Assembly: GCA_024663395.1 (NCBI GenBank)
Contig: JANFAH010000001.1
Coordinates: forward strand, 2,852,001 to 2,916,000
Source: Pisolithus tinctorius
Lineage: Eukaryota > Basidiomycota > Agaricomycetes > Boletales > Pisolithaceae
Direction of reading: 5' to 3'
DNA length: 64,000 bases
Shown here: in pieces, positions 22,560 to 33,759 of the stretch
Layout: every line of letters starts with the position of its first letter
How positions within the stretch are numbered: position 1 is the stretch's first letter
Made by a program: the position numbers and the translations under genes
Notes under the pieces: model-generated
The model's database searches: none
Told to the model about the DNA's origin: nothing
What the model saw: the letters and a program-made list of their open reading frames with translations, nothing else

Positions 22560-24347
22560 CATTGTATATACTGTGGAGGAGTAAAATTATAGACAGCCTC
22601 ATTCACCCTGCTGTCCTATCTTCCCTTTTCTCATCTGCCAGAGGCCCAAAGAGATTGATGAGGTCATCACCCAATGCTCGTCCACACACCCAAATATGCA
22701 GAGCCTCCAGCTCACATGCCATCCTGTCCAGCATCTGCATGGTCTCATCCTATTGTATTTGGAAATCATACATTCGATCCTTGTAGTATTGGCAGTGGGC
22801 CTCAGCATTGTGGAGTCAACATTCCAAATCTGTGATTCACTGCTCAATTGTGTTGGATGTTTGCAAAACATTGGTGATTGGGGCACAGACAGGTGACGGT
22901 GCACTGGGAGTTGCAATGGTTGTGGGTTGGACAGGTGCCACTGTTGTCAATGGGCAGGTTTCTGCTTTGAATACAAGGGTTAATGATGATACTTAGCATA
23001 GATGCAGAGTGATTAAACGTACCTGCTACTGTAGATTCCTCTACCTCCTGTGCAACAGATGGGCCAACCTCAATGATTGAATCTGCTCATACAGCAGCTG
23101 GGATTGGGCAGGAATCCCTGCGTTTGAATGCAGGAATACAAATCTCTGAATAAAATTTGAGTCAGTGGTAAATACATGAAATTGGAAACATACTGAGTGA
23201 AGATCCCTTGGGGATCACCTTTCCCTGGTTGGAGGGCCCAACCCCAGCATCAATGGCTTTGGAAGCCGTCAAAATGTGTCGCTTTTGGGGAAGTTCCTTT
23301 GGGCTTTGGGATTCTTGGGCCTCCATCGTTGGGGACAGACTTTGAGCTCACTTTGTCCCCCTGGCTCATGATGGATTCCATCAAGTTGGAGCAGTAATGC
23401 TGCCTTTGGCATGGCTGCATTGAATCTTGAGACCATCACACAGGAAGCAGGACTTCTCAGGGTTCCTGTAGCATCAGACCTTGCATCTGCAGCACAACTC
23501 GCAGGAATGGGGGTCAGGGGAAGGTGTCCTTCTGAAAGCTAAGGCAGCGCAACTGTATAGTCCATCCAATGGTGGATGAGGCTTGCATTTTGATTGGCCT
23601 TGAGCAGAAATGACATCTTCATCAACAGTTTCCACTGTTGCCTTTGTAGAGTGGGATTGACATCTGGATCAACAGGTCATCATTTTCATGGCAGCTTGGT
23701 GCTTCTGCCTGCCTTGTACTGGTTCTTCCTCATCGTCCTCCTTCTCTGGCACCTCATCTTCACCCTCATCATCCACCTCCATCCTGTGCAAGCCCTCTGC
23801 TATCATTTGCTCCACCTCCACTTTGGTTGCTTTCCATTTGCCTTTGTCGCTCATAGGCATTTCAGTCTCTTGAGTGGGTGGTGTTGGTGTTGGCACCACA
23901 TGGGGCATAGGGAGGCCCAACCGGTGGTAATCATATCGATGCTTGACGGTGTTGAGCCACTTGTGGTTGGCAACGTTGGCTTTGGAAGGGGCTAGGGTGG
24001 TCTTCCACTCAGGCCATGGGTGGTTGATTGAGCTGAGGTCTTCATGCCACTTTAAGAACGTGTTGACACTGATGAGGGTCATCAGAATCTCATCCATCCT
24101 AGCGATGAGGTCGCATACAGTGTCCTGAATACATCAGTTAGTGAAAAAGTATGATGAGGCTATGACACACTAGTTCATCATTTATCGGCTTGATGGCACC
24201 TCTCCACTTCGCAATCTTGTCCACCTTTCCCAGCTTGCTGCTTTCTGCAATATCCTTGAAGTAAATTTGAAGAATGCAGTTGGCCGCAGCATCGAGCTCA
24301 GGCAATTTCTTGAAGAGCTTGCAAGACAACAATGATGACAATGACAT
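22560..24347 (-). pseudogene. Zn2Cys6-type gene inside the KDZ-class element
   Basis: Read on the minus strand, exon 1 starts at 24347 (MSLSSLLSCKLFKKLPELDAA), with an intron at 24170-24125 (GTGTGT...CACTAAC...TTCAG). Exon 2 contains HPWPEWKTTLAP, a GKWKATKVEVEQMI block and a strongly acidic DDEGEDEVPEKEDDEEE run. A cysteine cluster at 23503-23417 has Zn(II)2Cys6 spacing CX2CX6CX7CX2CX6C and is broken by one TGA in place of a probable CGA. The remaining C-terminal part is scrambled by stops and frame changes. Similar layout (N-terminal helical region, linker, cluster) is seen at 56224-59877. Function unknown. Confidence 0.62.
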
Positions 24348-24364
24348 GTTTCTGATGATGAGAC

Positions 24365-24775
24365 AATGGGGTAATTCGACAGTGAGAGTGGTGATGGTGA
24401 TTGGAGAGAGGAAGAGTCAGAGGTTAAAGACAGACAATGAGATATGTGGATGTTGCATTTTTTATCCCACCTATGAATGATCCCCATGGCATGTTGGCAA
24501 TACTGGTACAAGTCCATAAACCTGAATGCATATATGAAGCAGAGACTCAGATAAAAATATTATGCATTGTTCTGAATAGCATTGCCATTTGTTTTGTGTG
24601 TTTCCTATCTGCTCCAATGGTGGAGTCCTGGCTCACAGCTACATAGACCAGTGCCTGAGATTTCTACTGAATAGGCAAATCATCCAACATGAAACACAAT
24701 TTATAATGGGAAATTCAGATACTTCATAGTGCAAGAGGTTCCACTTTCTTCATTTCTTGTCTTCCTGGGCCCATC
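24365..24775. other. Non-coding stretch before the right array
   Basis: No gene or repeat recognised; it includes the probable 5' flank of the minus-strand Zn2Cys6-type gene. Confidence 0.4.
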
Positions 24776-24779
24776 TTAT

Positions 24780-25985
24780 ATTGTGACAGGGGGATAACCC
24801 AATATGGATAGGCCCATCCATTTGTGGTGAGCTATCTATGATACAACAGATTGGCCCACCTTATGTTGTTGTTTTCCCTTATCTGCTGCCTGAGAATACC
24901 ATGGATGGGCCTGTCCTTATGTAGATCCCTTTGATCTCCCTTTCTGCTGCCTGAGAATGCCTTACACAGGCCGTCCTTATGTAGATAGCTTGGATCTCCC
25001 TTTCTGCTGCCTAAGAATACCATACATGGACTGTCCTTATGTTGTAACAGGGGTGCATCTGGCTAGATGGGCCCATCCATTTGTTGTGACGATATACATG
25101 ATACTACTGAAGGCCCATCTTTATGTTGTGTCAGCAGTACATCTTACTGTGGATGGGCCCATCCATATGCTGTGACAATATAAATAATACTACTGAAGGG
25201 CCTGTCCATATGTTGTGACTCTATTAAATGATATTAGTGATGGGCCTGTCTTTATGTTTTGACAGGGTACATCTTACTGGGGCCTGGCCCATCCATTTGT
25301 TGTGACGACATACATGGTACTACTGAAGGGCCTGTCCATATGTTGCAATGCTATACATGAGATTACTGACAGGCCTGTCTTTATGTTTCATTAGAGGTAC
25401 ATCTTACTGTGGATGGGCCTGTCCATATATTGCATAAATACTACTGACAGGCCCAACCTTATGTTGTGACTCTATTAAATGATGCTAGTGACAGGCCCAT
25501 CCTTATGTTTCAACAGTGGTACATCTTACTATTGACTGGCCTGTTCATATGTTGTGACATTATGAAACAACATTACTGATGGGCCCATCTTTATGTTGCA
25601 ACACCATAAATGATATTACTCCTGGGCCCATCCATATGTTGCCAACTTTGTATTCTAATCATAGATGGGCCCATCCTTATGTTGTGACCCTCTCCATGTT
25701 ATGATAGGCAGGCCTGCCTTGATGTTGCGACAGGGGTGTAACCTACTAGGACAGGCCTGTCCATGTCTTACAGCAGCTCAGGATACTTAATTGGTCATGG
25801 GCCCATCTAAATGTTTCAACATCCTTATCCACCATGGGCCCTCCCATATGTTGCTCTCACTTTAGTCCCTCAGGCCTGTCCATGTGTACTGGCTGATCCA
25901 TTTAGGCAGGCCCATCTCAGGGTCTATATAAGTGTTGGTGTTTTGGCACACAGGCTGCCCATGTGTTGTGACTAAGTGTGACTAC
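24780..25985 (-). repeat. Right inverted terminal array
   Basis: The same repeat family as 605-1155/11058-11930 but reversed: GGCCTGTCCATATGTTGTGAC-type units with GACAGGCCTGTC/GATGGGCCCATC palindromes. The outermost 400 bp align in detail with the reverse complement of the left end, including the TATATAAGTGTTGG and TTTTGGCACACAGGC landmarks near 25,925-25,965. Confidence 0.85.
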
Positions 25986-25989
25986 ACTA

Positions 25990-26190
25990 TGTGAGTAGTG
26001 CAGATCTGAATTCCCCCCCCCCTTAGGAGTTTCTCCCCACAAATCCCCACAGTTTATTTTCATCACTCCTCCGCATTTTATGTAATTACATAAGCATACA
26101 CAGCCCTCTGGGCACCCCTGGATGCCACAGGAGGAAGCATCTTATGTTCAAATATCTCAATTTTTACAAGTGTATGCAGATATTGTATTT
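25990..26190. other. Unassigned stretch with poly-C tract
   Basis: A run of about eleven C residues is near 26,012-26,023. No gene seen. Confidence 0.3.
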
Positions 26191-27230
26191 CTAAGGGGGC
26201 TGTTATCAAATGTCTATTTTAGTTGATAAGTGTCTGGGCCAGAGAGGCAAATGTTTGTAGGCTATTGTCTGGTGGGGAGGATTACACAGGGTGGTAGATG
26301 ATGTAACTTCCTTATGGAAAGCCGGACAATTGTGCTCCTGAACGGCAAGTTCCCCCAGCAGAATGCTGAAGTGCATCAAGAATTTTGGACAGCAGGACTT
26401 AAAACAGAAGGGGGACACCAGACACTGCATGAATGCAGAAGTTCATCACCAGTAAGTTTGTAGTTTTGTAGTACACAAGTTTGTAGTGCATAACTTTGTC
26501 ACATGGTAAGTTTGTAGTTTTGTAGTTTTGTAGTACACTGAAGATGGGGCATATCTCTGCAACAGTGGCAGCCAGTGCGATGTATACTGCACAGTCTGAA
26601 AGCCTTCAATGAGTAGTGCATGATCCCAAGAAAGTGAGAGGAATGACTGCAAAACACATGGGACATGTGAGATAACATCCTGGAGGAGGGAGCAAGGAGA
26701 CCCTGGAACAGTAATGGCTGGGGCAACCGACATGAAACTCTGGGATGTGGTAGAGGACTCCCAGGAAATCAGGGAGAAAGAGGAAACATGCCAATTGGAT
26801 CACCCAATCCTGAGTTATACCCCAAACCACTTCAAAACCCTTCAAACACAAATGGGAATATCTCAGCAACGAGCACATGGAATTGGATGAACAAGGGCAC
26901 CTGGAAATAAGTCGGTGAGGCGAATGTGTGGCTCGAAGAGCGAGAGAAGCAGTGCAGAGATGCATGAGGCATGATGAGAGGACTTCAAGGGTGGGCCTTG
27001 CCACCAAAATGCAAATATCCCTGTAACTACTGCACCAATCAGAACGACCCAGCATCGACAGGGAGCCTTCATCGAGTAGTACAAGCCTGCAAAAAGGCGA
27101 GAGATGCGTTGGAGAAACAAGCAGGATACAGCCCAAGATGATGGGGGTAACTCTGGGAAAGTGAACAAGCAGGTCACAACCTCAGGACAACAGCTAGGGT
27201 GACCAACACAAGCCCCAGGAAGGTGGTAGA
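26191..27230 (+). repeat. Possible 3' LTR fragment with internal repeats
   Basis: A purine tract (TAAGGGGGC) directly precedes TGTTATCAAATG at about 26200, as at an internal region/3' LTR boundary. Within it a motif of the type ATATCTCTGCAAC...TTCAATGAGTAGT..C..AAAG.GAGAG recurs near 26547, 26853 and 27008. No partner LTR or target duplication was found, so the call is tentative. Confidence 0.3.
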
Positions 27231-27234
27231 GTAC

Positions 27235-27714
27235 TCATAGATACACACAGAGAAAATGGAACCACCACGATTGGACCATTGGAACCCTAAACATCAGAAT
27301 GAAGGTGGTTGAATTAGGAGTAATCATGCCACTGTGCATGAAACTACAGACATCTGTGGAAACCTGATGCATGGCTGGGGTAGCTGGCAGGGGTCGTTCC
27401 ACTTGTGTTTTGTGTTCTATTTCATGTACAATTTCTTGTTCCTGTTCCTTGTTCATATTCAAGTTGCTCGAGGAGGAAATGCTAAGCTCTTTGCAGTGCT
27501 GTTTGATTGCTGGGATAGACAGTGTCAGTTGTGGCATAGAACTGGATGGCACATATAGCTCTTCCAGGGTTTTCGCATCTGGTTGATGCCAGGTAGTGGC
27601 AAGCTCTTTGGAAGTTATCTTGTCCATCAGTAAATCACTTTGAGCTGTGGAGCTCTCCACAGTGCTCCATAATACACAGAGTCCCCTAGCTAGGTCCAGG
27701 CTGGACAGATGCAC
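27235..27714 (-). pseudogene. Fragment resembling DUF3638/DUF6606-type large proteins
   Basis: An open minus-strand frame contains TWHQPDAKTLEELY, then IKQHCKELSI..., KEQEQEIVHEIEHKTQVERP-like and a tail MHQVSTDVCSFMHSG. The order Glu-Gln-Glu-rich segment then QVERPxPAxPAxH matches my memory of a region in fungal DUF3638/DUF3645 (ubiquitin-hydrolase-like) proteins, which are several thousand residues long. Only ~160 residues are present, so it is a fragment. Confidence 0.5.
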
Positions 27715-27719
27715 CCAAC

Positions 27720-29155
27720 AACACTTTTTGCTATGGCTAGTTGCCTGTTACTATGGAATGGTCACATTGTCATGGAACTGTGTCCAGTATCTTACTTACT
27801 ATGGATTGCTATGGAACTTTCATGCTTAGATATCACTGTACAAAACTGGCCAGACTGTATTCTCCTTGGGGTGTTGTCCAGTACTCCCCATCTCAATGTT
27901 TACTTTGCAAACATGTGATCACTCCACAACTAGGAACAGTTCACAGCAGGTATGACAGGAACAGGAGCATTAGCATCAATTGCATACTACATGTAATGAC
28001 AGGTACAACAGGACTAGGTATTATGAAATCAATCAAGGACTGCCTGAATGTGCTGGTACCTCTCTACATTTGAATCAACCTCTTGCAGTGCAGCCCTGAT
28101 ACAAGGAGTCAGCATGAGCATGTTGACCACCCCAGTACTTACCATCCTTGCTTTGCCCACTGAGAAAGCTGATCATGCAACCTTGTGCTGTGATAGGGAT
28201 TACAAAGGATGTCATTCAGCACCTTCATGTCATATCCATGACTCTTGGACTCAGTCCTGGTCCAGTCTGGTCCCCTAGCCCCTATCTCCAGTCAACTCCA
28301 GTCCTAGTCCAGCCTAGAAAACCCAATCCCAGGTCTAGGAAACCCAACTCTGCCCTAGGTAAATTAAGTCTGGTGTTTTACCCCTATGTCCGGTCCACTT
28401 TGGCCTCCCAGCCTCACACTGCTCCACCCTGGTCCTCCCAGGTCCATGTTCAGGTCACCTGGACATAACTCCAGTCTGTTTTCCTTTGTTTGTACTATAT
28501 TTAGTCTAGTCCTCTCATCTGACTTTTGCTTACTGTACAAACCTGTGTCTGACTCCGGTTATGCCAGTCACCCAGACTTCGGCTATTAGCTTCTGCATAG
28601 CCACTGTGGCTATCCTCATCTTGCTAATTGTCTCACTAATAGCTTGTTCACAAGTCTGGCTTCATGTTCATTACCCCAGACCAGCCTCATGTATTTAACC
28701 CCTGTACATACTTCATAGCAACCCAGTCAGAATATCAGCTTAGTATTACCCTCAACTCCATATTACCCCCCCAGTCTACTCTATAGCTAAGGCCAAGCCT
28801 TAAGCTATTCCCAGCCCCTGTCCTGGACCTCTCCCTGGCTTGCATAAGGGTACAAGCACATAAGCTGAGACCAAGGGAGGTAGATGCAACCCCAGACCGG
28901 CTTCCCCCTGTGCGCACTCCAACACCGGTTGTTTTCCCACACTACCAGTCTTGTTCCCATGCTCCCGGCCTTAAGTCCAGTCCTCCAGACTTAGCCCCTG
29001 ACCTCTGGCCTTAACTGCAGTCCAACCAGACTTGGCCCCTGTCTCCCAGCCTCAACTTTGGCTGCTTGGACATAACCCCTGTCTCCTGGCCTTGACTCTG
29101 GCCACCTGGACTAGCCCCTGTCACCCAGTCTTGAAGCCCAGTCACCCAAGGGTAA
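27720..29155. other. Degenerate, pyrimidine-rich repeat region
   Basis: No gene. From about 28,240 to 29,150 the sequence is made of loosely repeated CCAGTC/CCTGGCCTT/CCCCTGTC blocks. A TATA-like GTATTTAACC near 28,690 suggests a decayed LTR, but ends and duplication could not be found. Confidence 0.4.
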
Positions 29156-30743
29156 ACCCATACTTCACACTTCATCAATTGAGGCATTGCCTTTCCTGTG
29201 CTGTTCTTCACAAATCCATCCAACACACAATGATACTGTGTGAAAAGTTTGAGTTGCAGTGACTTGGGGTGTAAGATAACTCACCACAGCTGTGACAAGA
29301 GCCAGACAGGAAAAGGGAACTGAATTGTTGAAGGACTCAGGACGCTTATCCATGATTTGATAGGTCCCAGTATAGTAGAATTGTATGACAGCTTCCTTGA
29401 GGGCAGGGTGAGCAAAATTCCTGGTTTTTCCCTGATAAACCAATCTGTTAGTAGTGCAGATAACGAACCGCATGAACATACATTCTTGTCAAAACTGTCT
29501 CACAGGAAAAGCAAGTTGTCAAGGAGCTTTGTGGCAGCGGTCTCTATCCATTGTACACAAACCCATGGTGCAACATCAGAAGGAGGGATAAGGTTGAATG
29601 CAGATGGCATGGTTGCCAGCATAACTGACTTCAATTCCAAATGCCAGGTAGATATATCACCAAGGAGCTACTGGCAGTATGTCAGTAGCTTTAACCAAAA
29701 GATGGAACTACTTATGAGGCATGCCATATCTTGCTTGTGGTCAGGCCAGTAACCTATAAAGTTAGGATAATGAGACATGGATAAAGCAAAAATATTGTTA
29801 CTCACCATCTTCAAATTGCACACCATGTTGATTCCACCCAATGACAACAGTGACAAGCGCCTCTGTTATGGAGAGGTTGAGGTCATGAGATTTTGATGGG
29901 AATGGGTTAGAAAGTGCATGTGCAGCCCTGCATTCTCACTTAGTGTCATTGAGACAGTCCTTCCATACTGCCTTGTAAAATCTCAGTTGTGAAGGCAATG
30001 GGCCCTCATCCTTAGCTTTCCTGGAGTTACAAGGGGCTCTGGTGCACTGAGATACTTCATTGACTGAGTCATGCACAAGGGTCAGAAGATCATGATTGGG
30101 AACAGAAGGATGGCCATTAGTGTGATGGTGGCATTCAAGAACATCAATGACAGTGCCACATTGGGAACCCTAAAATAACAATCTGAATAAATAAAGCTAG
30201 CAGGAATGGCATTTTCATACCTCTGGCTGAGCCTTGTCCTTGGATTGTAAGCTTCACAGAGCCGCATTGTCATCCTCGTCACATGAGTACTGAAACTTGT
30301 GGTCAGGGGGTAAGGAATTGTGGTGAATAGGATCGCTTGTTGTTGTTTCTTGGGAGAAGCCTAACAAAGAACATTGAGCCAATACCATAATAACCTCTGA
30401 TGTGCACCAGGATGAGTTGATTGCCTAAGATTTGCTGCACCCCATCCAAATGCATCATCCTCATCTTTGTTGGACTCATCAGTGGAGACCTCGCCAGCCT
30501 CTGCATCTGATGGGTTATTACTTGAGGACTCCGACTCCTCTTCTGAGGAGCCCTCTGATGACAGCTTCTCCGAACTCTTGTGGCAAATGTCAGCAGTTGC
30601 CAAAGTTTGTCTTGATGAGAGCGATGTGGGGAGCAGGTATCTGCTACCTAGTATGGGGGTGTGGGCTCCAGCCTAGGGATAGGCGATCTGAAGGGGTGAG
30701 TTCGACCCAAGGGGAGTCACTCTAGCAGTAGGAGGGTGATAGG

Positions 30744-31196
30744 TGTTACATTTCACCCCTAGCTTTTCCTTTTCTGTTGTACATTTACTTTGCTTTTGAT
30801 CCGTTGGACTCGATTTCCTTTTAGAGCCGTCTTCTCTCTGATCCGACGGCTCTCTATTCCCACCACTAGCATTACTAGCTCGTTACATGCCTAGGACATG
30901 TGCAGTCATTGTTCAACCAATGGTGTAGTTACCACATGAACATGAGGACGCCTCATGGTCCTCTTCCTGTAGTATTTAGACTGTCGGCTCAAGTCCTGGA
31001 AACCCAGACTTGAGCTGCTCAATAATATGCAGCATTCCTCAGAACTTCACCCTCAGTGTCCCTAACCAGGACCACTCTTACCGGCATTGCCTTAAATCCT
31101 CTGTCATTTACAGAGGTTACTGCAGCCATTGCTCAGTAGAAACCTTAGTCTGCGATTCGAGCTCTCCCTACGTCTTGACTTCGGTCGAGCGTAACA
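30744..31196 (+). repeat. 5' LTR of element 3
   Basis: 453 bp, ends TGTTACATTTC and GAGCGTAACA. A TATA-like GTATTTAGAC at about 30972 would place the transcript start near 31000. Confidence 0.93.
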
Positions 31197-31198
31197 AA

Positions 31199-31209
31199 AG
31201 CTCAAGTCT
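31199..31209 (+). promoter_or_regulatory. Self-complementary primer-binding site of element 3
   Basis: AGCTCAAGTCT begins two bases after the 5' LTR and is the exact complement of AGACTTGAGCT at 31006-31016, the predicted 5' end of the transcript. This is the arrangement of Tf1-type self-priming. Confidence 0.62.
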
Positions 31210-31249
31210 ACAGCCTTTGGCTGAATCGGTCACTGCTCAGTGAACCACC

Positions 31250-32395
31250 ATGAACCCCCAAAACAACCGACATTGGGCACCGTTGCGACCCACTCGTGAA
31301 GAATCATCATCTGACAAAGAACAGGAGAGCACTGTCACTGACACCTCCTCCAACAAACCAGAACAACCAGATAGAGGCTTTACCTCTGGTATCCTCTCAA
31401 ATCTTTTCACCCATTCCCTCGCATCACTCGGTACTCCAATCCCACCAGTACCTGCCACACTTCCTACTCCCCCGACCCCACCACTGAATATGATGTCTGG
31501 TTCATCATCGAAGGGAACGACTGCCACTACTGGAGTCAAACCCACAGAATTGAAGATCGGTGCTCCCTCTGAATTCGATGGAGACCAGAAGAACACCATG
31601 AGTTGGCTGTACTCCATACAGACCTATCTTTTGGTAAACGAAGAACTGTACGACACCGACACCAAAAAGGTCGTTTATGCACTATTGTACATGAAGAAGG
31701 GTGTCGCCTGTTCTTGGGCTGCCACCTTCCAGAAGGTATCTCTGGAAAAGACCCCCCCGAGTTTTCGCACCTTTGCCGATTTTACGAAAAGTTTCAAAGA
31801 ATCTTTCACCTCTGCAGACACTGCAGGGACTGCCATCGCCAAGCTACATACCCTAAAGCAAAAAGAATCGGTCGAACAATATATTACCGATTTCCAAACT
31901 GCCACCGCCGACTCTACCATCATGGAAGACGTCGCCTTGATCGAGTTCTTCTCACAAGGACTCAAACCTTTCATTGCAAACCGAATCCACATGATGGAGA
32001 CCACCCCCACTAAGATTGAAGGGTGGTACACCCAGGCGCAGAAATTTGACGCCAAATGGAGAAAGGTCAATGAAATCTCGGGAAGAAAAGAAAAGAAAAC
32101 GTTCCACCCTAGAAACAATTTTACTGAAGAAAAAGATCCAAACGCTATGGACGTGGATGGAGTAAGACTCTCCAAAGAAGAACGAGACCGTCATATCAAA
32201 GAAGGAAGATGTTTCGGTTGTGGAAACAAAGGACATCTCTCTCAGGAATGTCCTGACAAGGGAAAAACTCCCCAGAAGAAAGTCAAAAAGATCTGCAAAA
32301 TTGTGGAAGTAGAAGAAAGTGATGATGAAGAAAAAGTCGCTGGTCCATCCATTGCTCTGGTTAACATCGCTAGAGCTCTTGGAAAGGATTTTTGA
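31250..32395 (+). CDS. gag: gag of LTR element 3 (381 aa)
   Basis: Open from MNPQNNRHWAPLRP to GKDF, stop TGA at 32393-32395. It has a capsid-like region (KIGAPSEFDGDQKNTMSWLYSI, ALLYMKKGVACSWAATF, KLHTLKQKESVEQYITDFQ) as in the retrotransposon gag family, and a zinc knuckle CFGCGNKGHLSQEC (CX2CX4HX4C) near residue 321. It would assemble virus-like particles and bind element RNA. The frame is intact although the element is otherwise dead. Confidence 0.9.
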   Translation: MNPQNNRHWAPLRPTREESSSDKEQESTVTDTSSNKPEQPDRGFTSGILSNLFTHSLASLGTPIPPVPATLPTPPTPPLNMMSGSSSKGTTATTGVKPTELKIGAPSEFDGDQKNTMSWLYSIQTYLLVNEELYDTDTKKVVYALLYMKKGVACSWAATFQKVSLEKTPPSFRTFADFTKSFKESFTSADTAGTAIAKLHTLKQKESVEQYITDFQTATADSTIMEDVALIEFFSQGLKPFIANRIHMMETTPTKIEGWYTQAQKFDAKWRKVNEISGRKEKKTFHPRNNFTEEKDPNAMDVDGVRLSKEERDRHIKEGRCFGCGNKGHLSQECPDKGKTPQKKVKKICKIVEVEESDDEEKVAGPSIALVNIARALGKDF

Positions 32396-33759
32396 ATGGG
32401 AACTCTGCGTTGATGCCAGATGTTCCCCAAACTAAGGACAGTTTAGTTTCTGTTGCACCTGTACTTGTAACATCTACACCAGAATGTACTATGCAGATCC
32501 CAATTTCCCTCTATGCATCAGGAACTACCCTAAAAGTCGTCAACACTACCGCTCTGGTTGACTCCAGAGCGGAAATTTCTTGCATCAACTGGGGTTTTGT
32601 GCGAAAGCACTGAATCCCCACTCAACGCCTCGACGAACCCATCCTCACCAAGAATGCCGACAGAACCCAGAACTCTAAAGGAAGGATATTGTTTTCCACC
32701 ACCCTCTACTTCAAGGTTAAAGGACTCGTTCACCAGTCCTTTTTCCATGTCATCAACTGTGGAACAGAAAACGTTATTCTAGGTCTTCCCTGGCTTCAGG
32801 AAAACAACCCTGTCGTGGACTGGAGGATGGGCATGTTATCTATCAATGAGAAAACTGATAAATCAAAAGAATTGAGACACAACATCTTTTCTGTTGCTGT
32901 TGAGGAACCAACTGAGAACCTTGTGTCCCCTGCTGAAAAGAAAGGGATAAACAAGTTTATAGACTATGAAGAACCAGAAGATGAAACCATCCAAGCGCAC
33001 TTTGTGATGTCAGTTGGGAAACTCATCGAAGAAGCTAAGAAGACCAACCCCAATAATAGTCTTCTTCGAAAAATCACCATGGCTACTGAGCTAGCCCAAG
33101 AAGAACATAAGAGGAAACCAAAGGCCGTCCATCCTGAGGACTACAAAGACTTTGCCTCGGTTTTCGAAAAACCCTCCAATGGAGTTTTACCTCCATCATG
33201 ACCATATGACCATGCCATAAACCTTGAGGAGGACTTTGTCCCCAAGGTGGCTAAGGCATACCCGCTTTCTCCCTCTGAACGAGAGTCTGCAGAAAAGTTT
33301 ATTGAAGAAAACCTTCGAGAAGGAAAGATCCGTCCCTCGAAGTCCCCTCAAGCCGCCCCCTTCTTCTTCATTGGAAAGAAAGATGGTTCCCTACGTCCCT
33401 GCCAAGACTACAGGTACCTGAATAAAAATACTGTGAAGGATGCATACCCCCTTCCCCTTGTCTCAGACCTCGTAGACAAACTAAAAGGAGCCTCTATCTT
33501 CACGAAGATGGATGTCAGATCCGGCTACAACAATGTTCAAATTAAAGAAGGCAACCAATGGAAAGCTGCTTTCATCACACACAAAGTCCTCTTCAAACCA
33601 ACTGTCATGTTCTTCGGACTATGCAACTCCCCCGCCACCTTCCAGTGATTCATGAACGACTCTTTCAGAGACATGATCACTGAAGGATGGTTGGTTGTCT
33701 ACATGGATGACCTCCTTATCTTTTCAAATGACCTCGAAGAACATAAACGAAGAACCCGT
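32396..33759 (+). pseudogene. pol: Partial pol of element 3 (protease, reverse transcriptase)
   Basis: Protease has LVDSRAEISCINW, so the catalytic DSG reads DSR. Reverse transcriptase runs through [38 protein letters not shown] and [12 protein letters not shown] to VVYMDDLLIFSND with intact YMDD. In-frame TGA codons (after VRKH, after LPPS, after PATFQ) are at positions where CGA (Arg) is expected. Coding stops at the repeat A insertion and does not continue as RNase H beyond it, so a deletion preceded or accompanied that insertion. Confidence 0.88.

Larger units (their letters stand above)
605..25985 (+). mobile_element. Large KDZ-class DNA transposon with TET/JBP-like cargo, split by nested elements
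   Basis: The two ends carry the same repeat array in opposite orientation. Read outward to inward, 640-1155 and the reverse complement of 25,600-25,960 match along their length, including the 'tgtgtgccaaaa...ccaacacttatatagaccc' landmarks. Between them lie a TET/JBP-like dioxygenase pseudogene, a KDZ transposase pseudogene and a Zn2Cys6-type gene. Removing chromovirus 1 (1156-11057) and repeats D and E leaves about 12 kb. Association of TET/JBP genes with KDZ transposons is known in basidiomycetes; that these particular arrays are the element's termini is my inference. Exact ends and target duplication were not resolved. Confidence 0.65.

Noticed and set aside
26606..27136. 176-codon minus-strand ORF as a gene
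   Set aside because: It lies over internally repeated LTR-like sequence and shows no domain.
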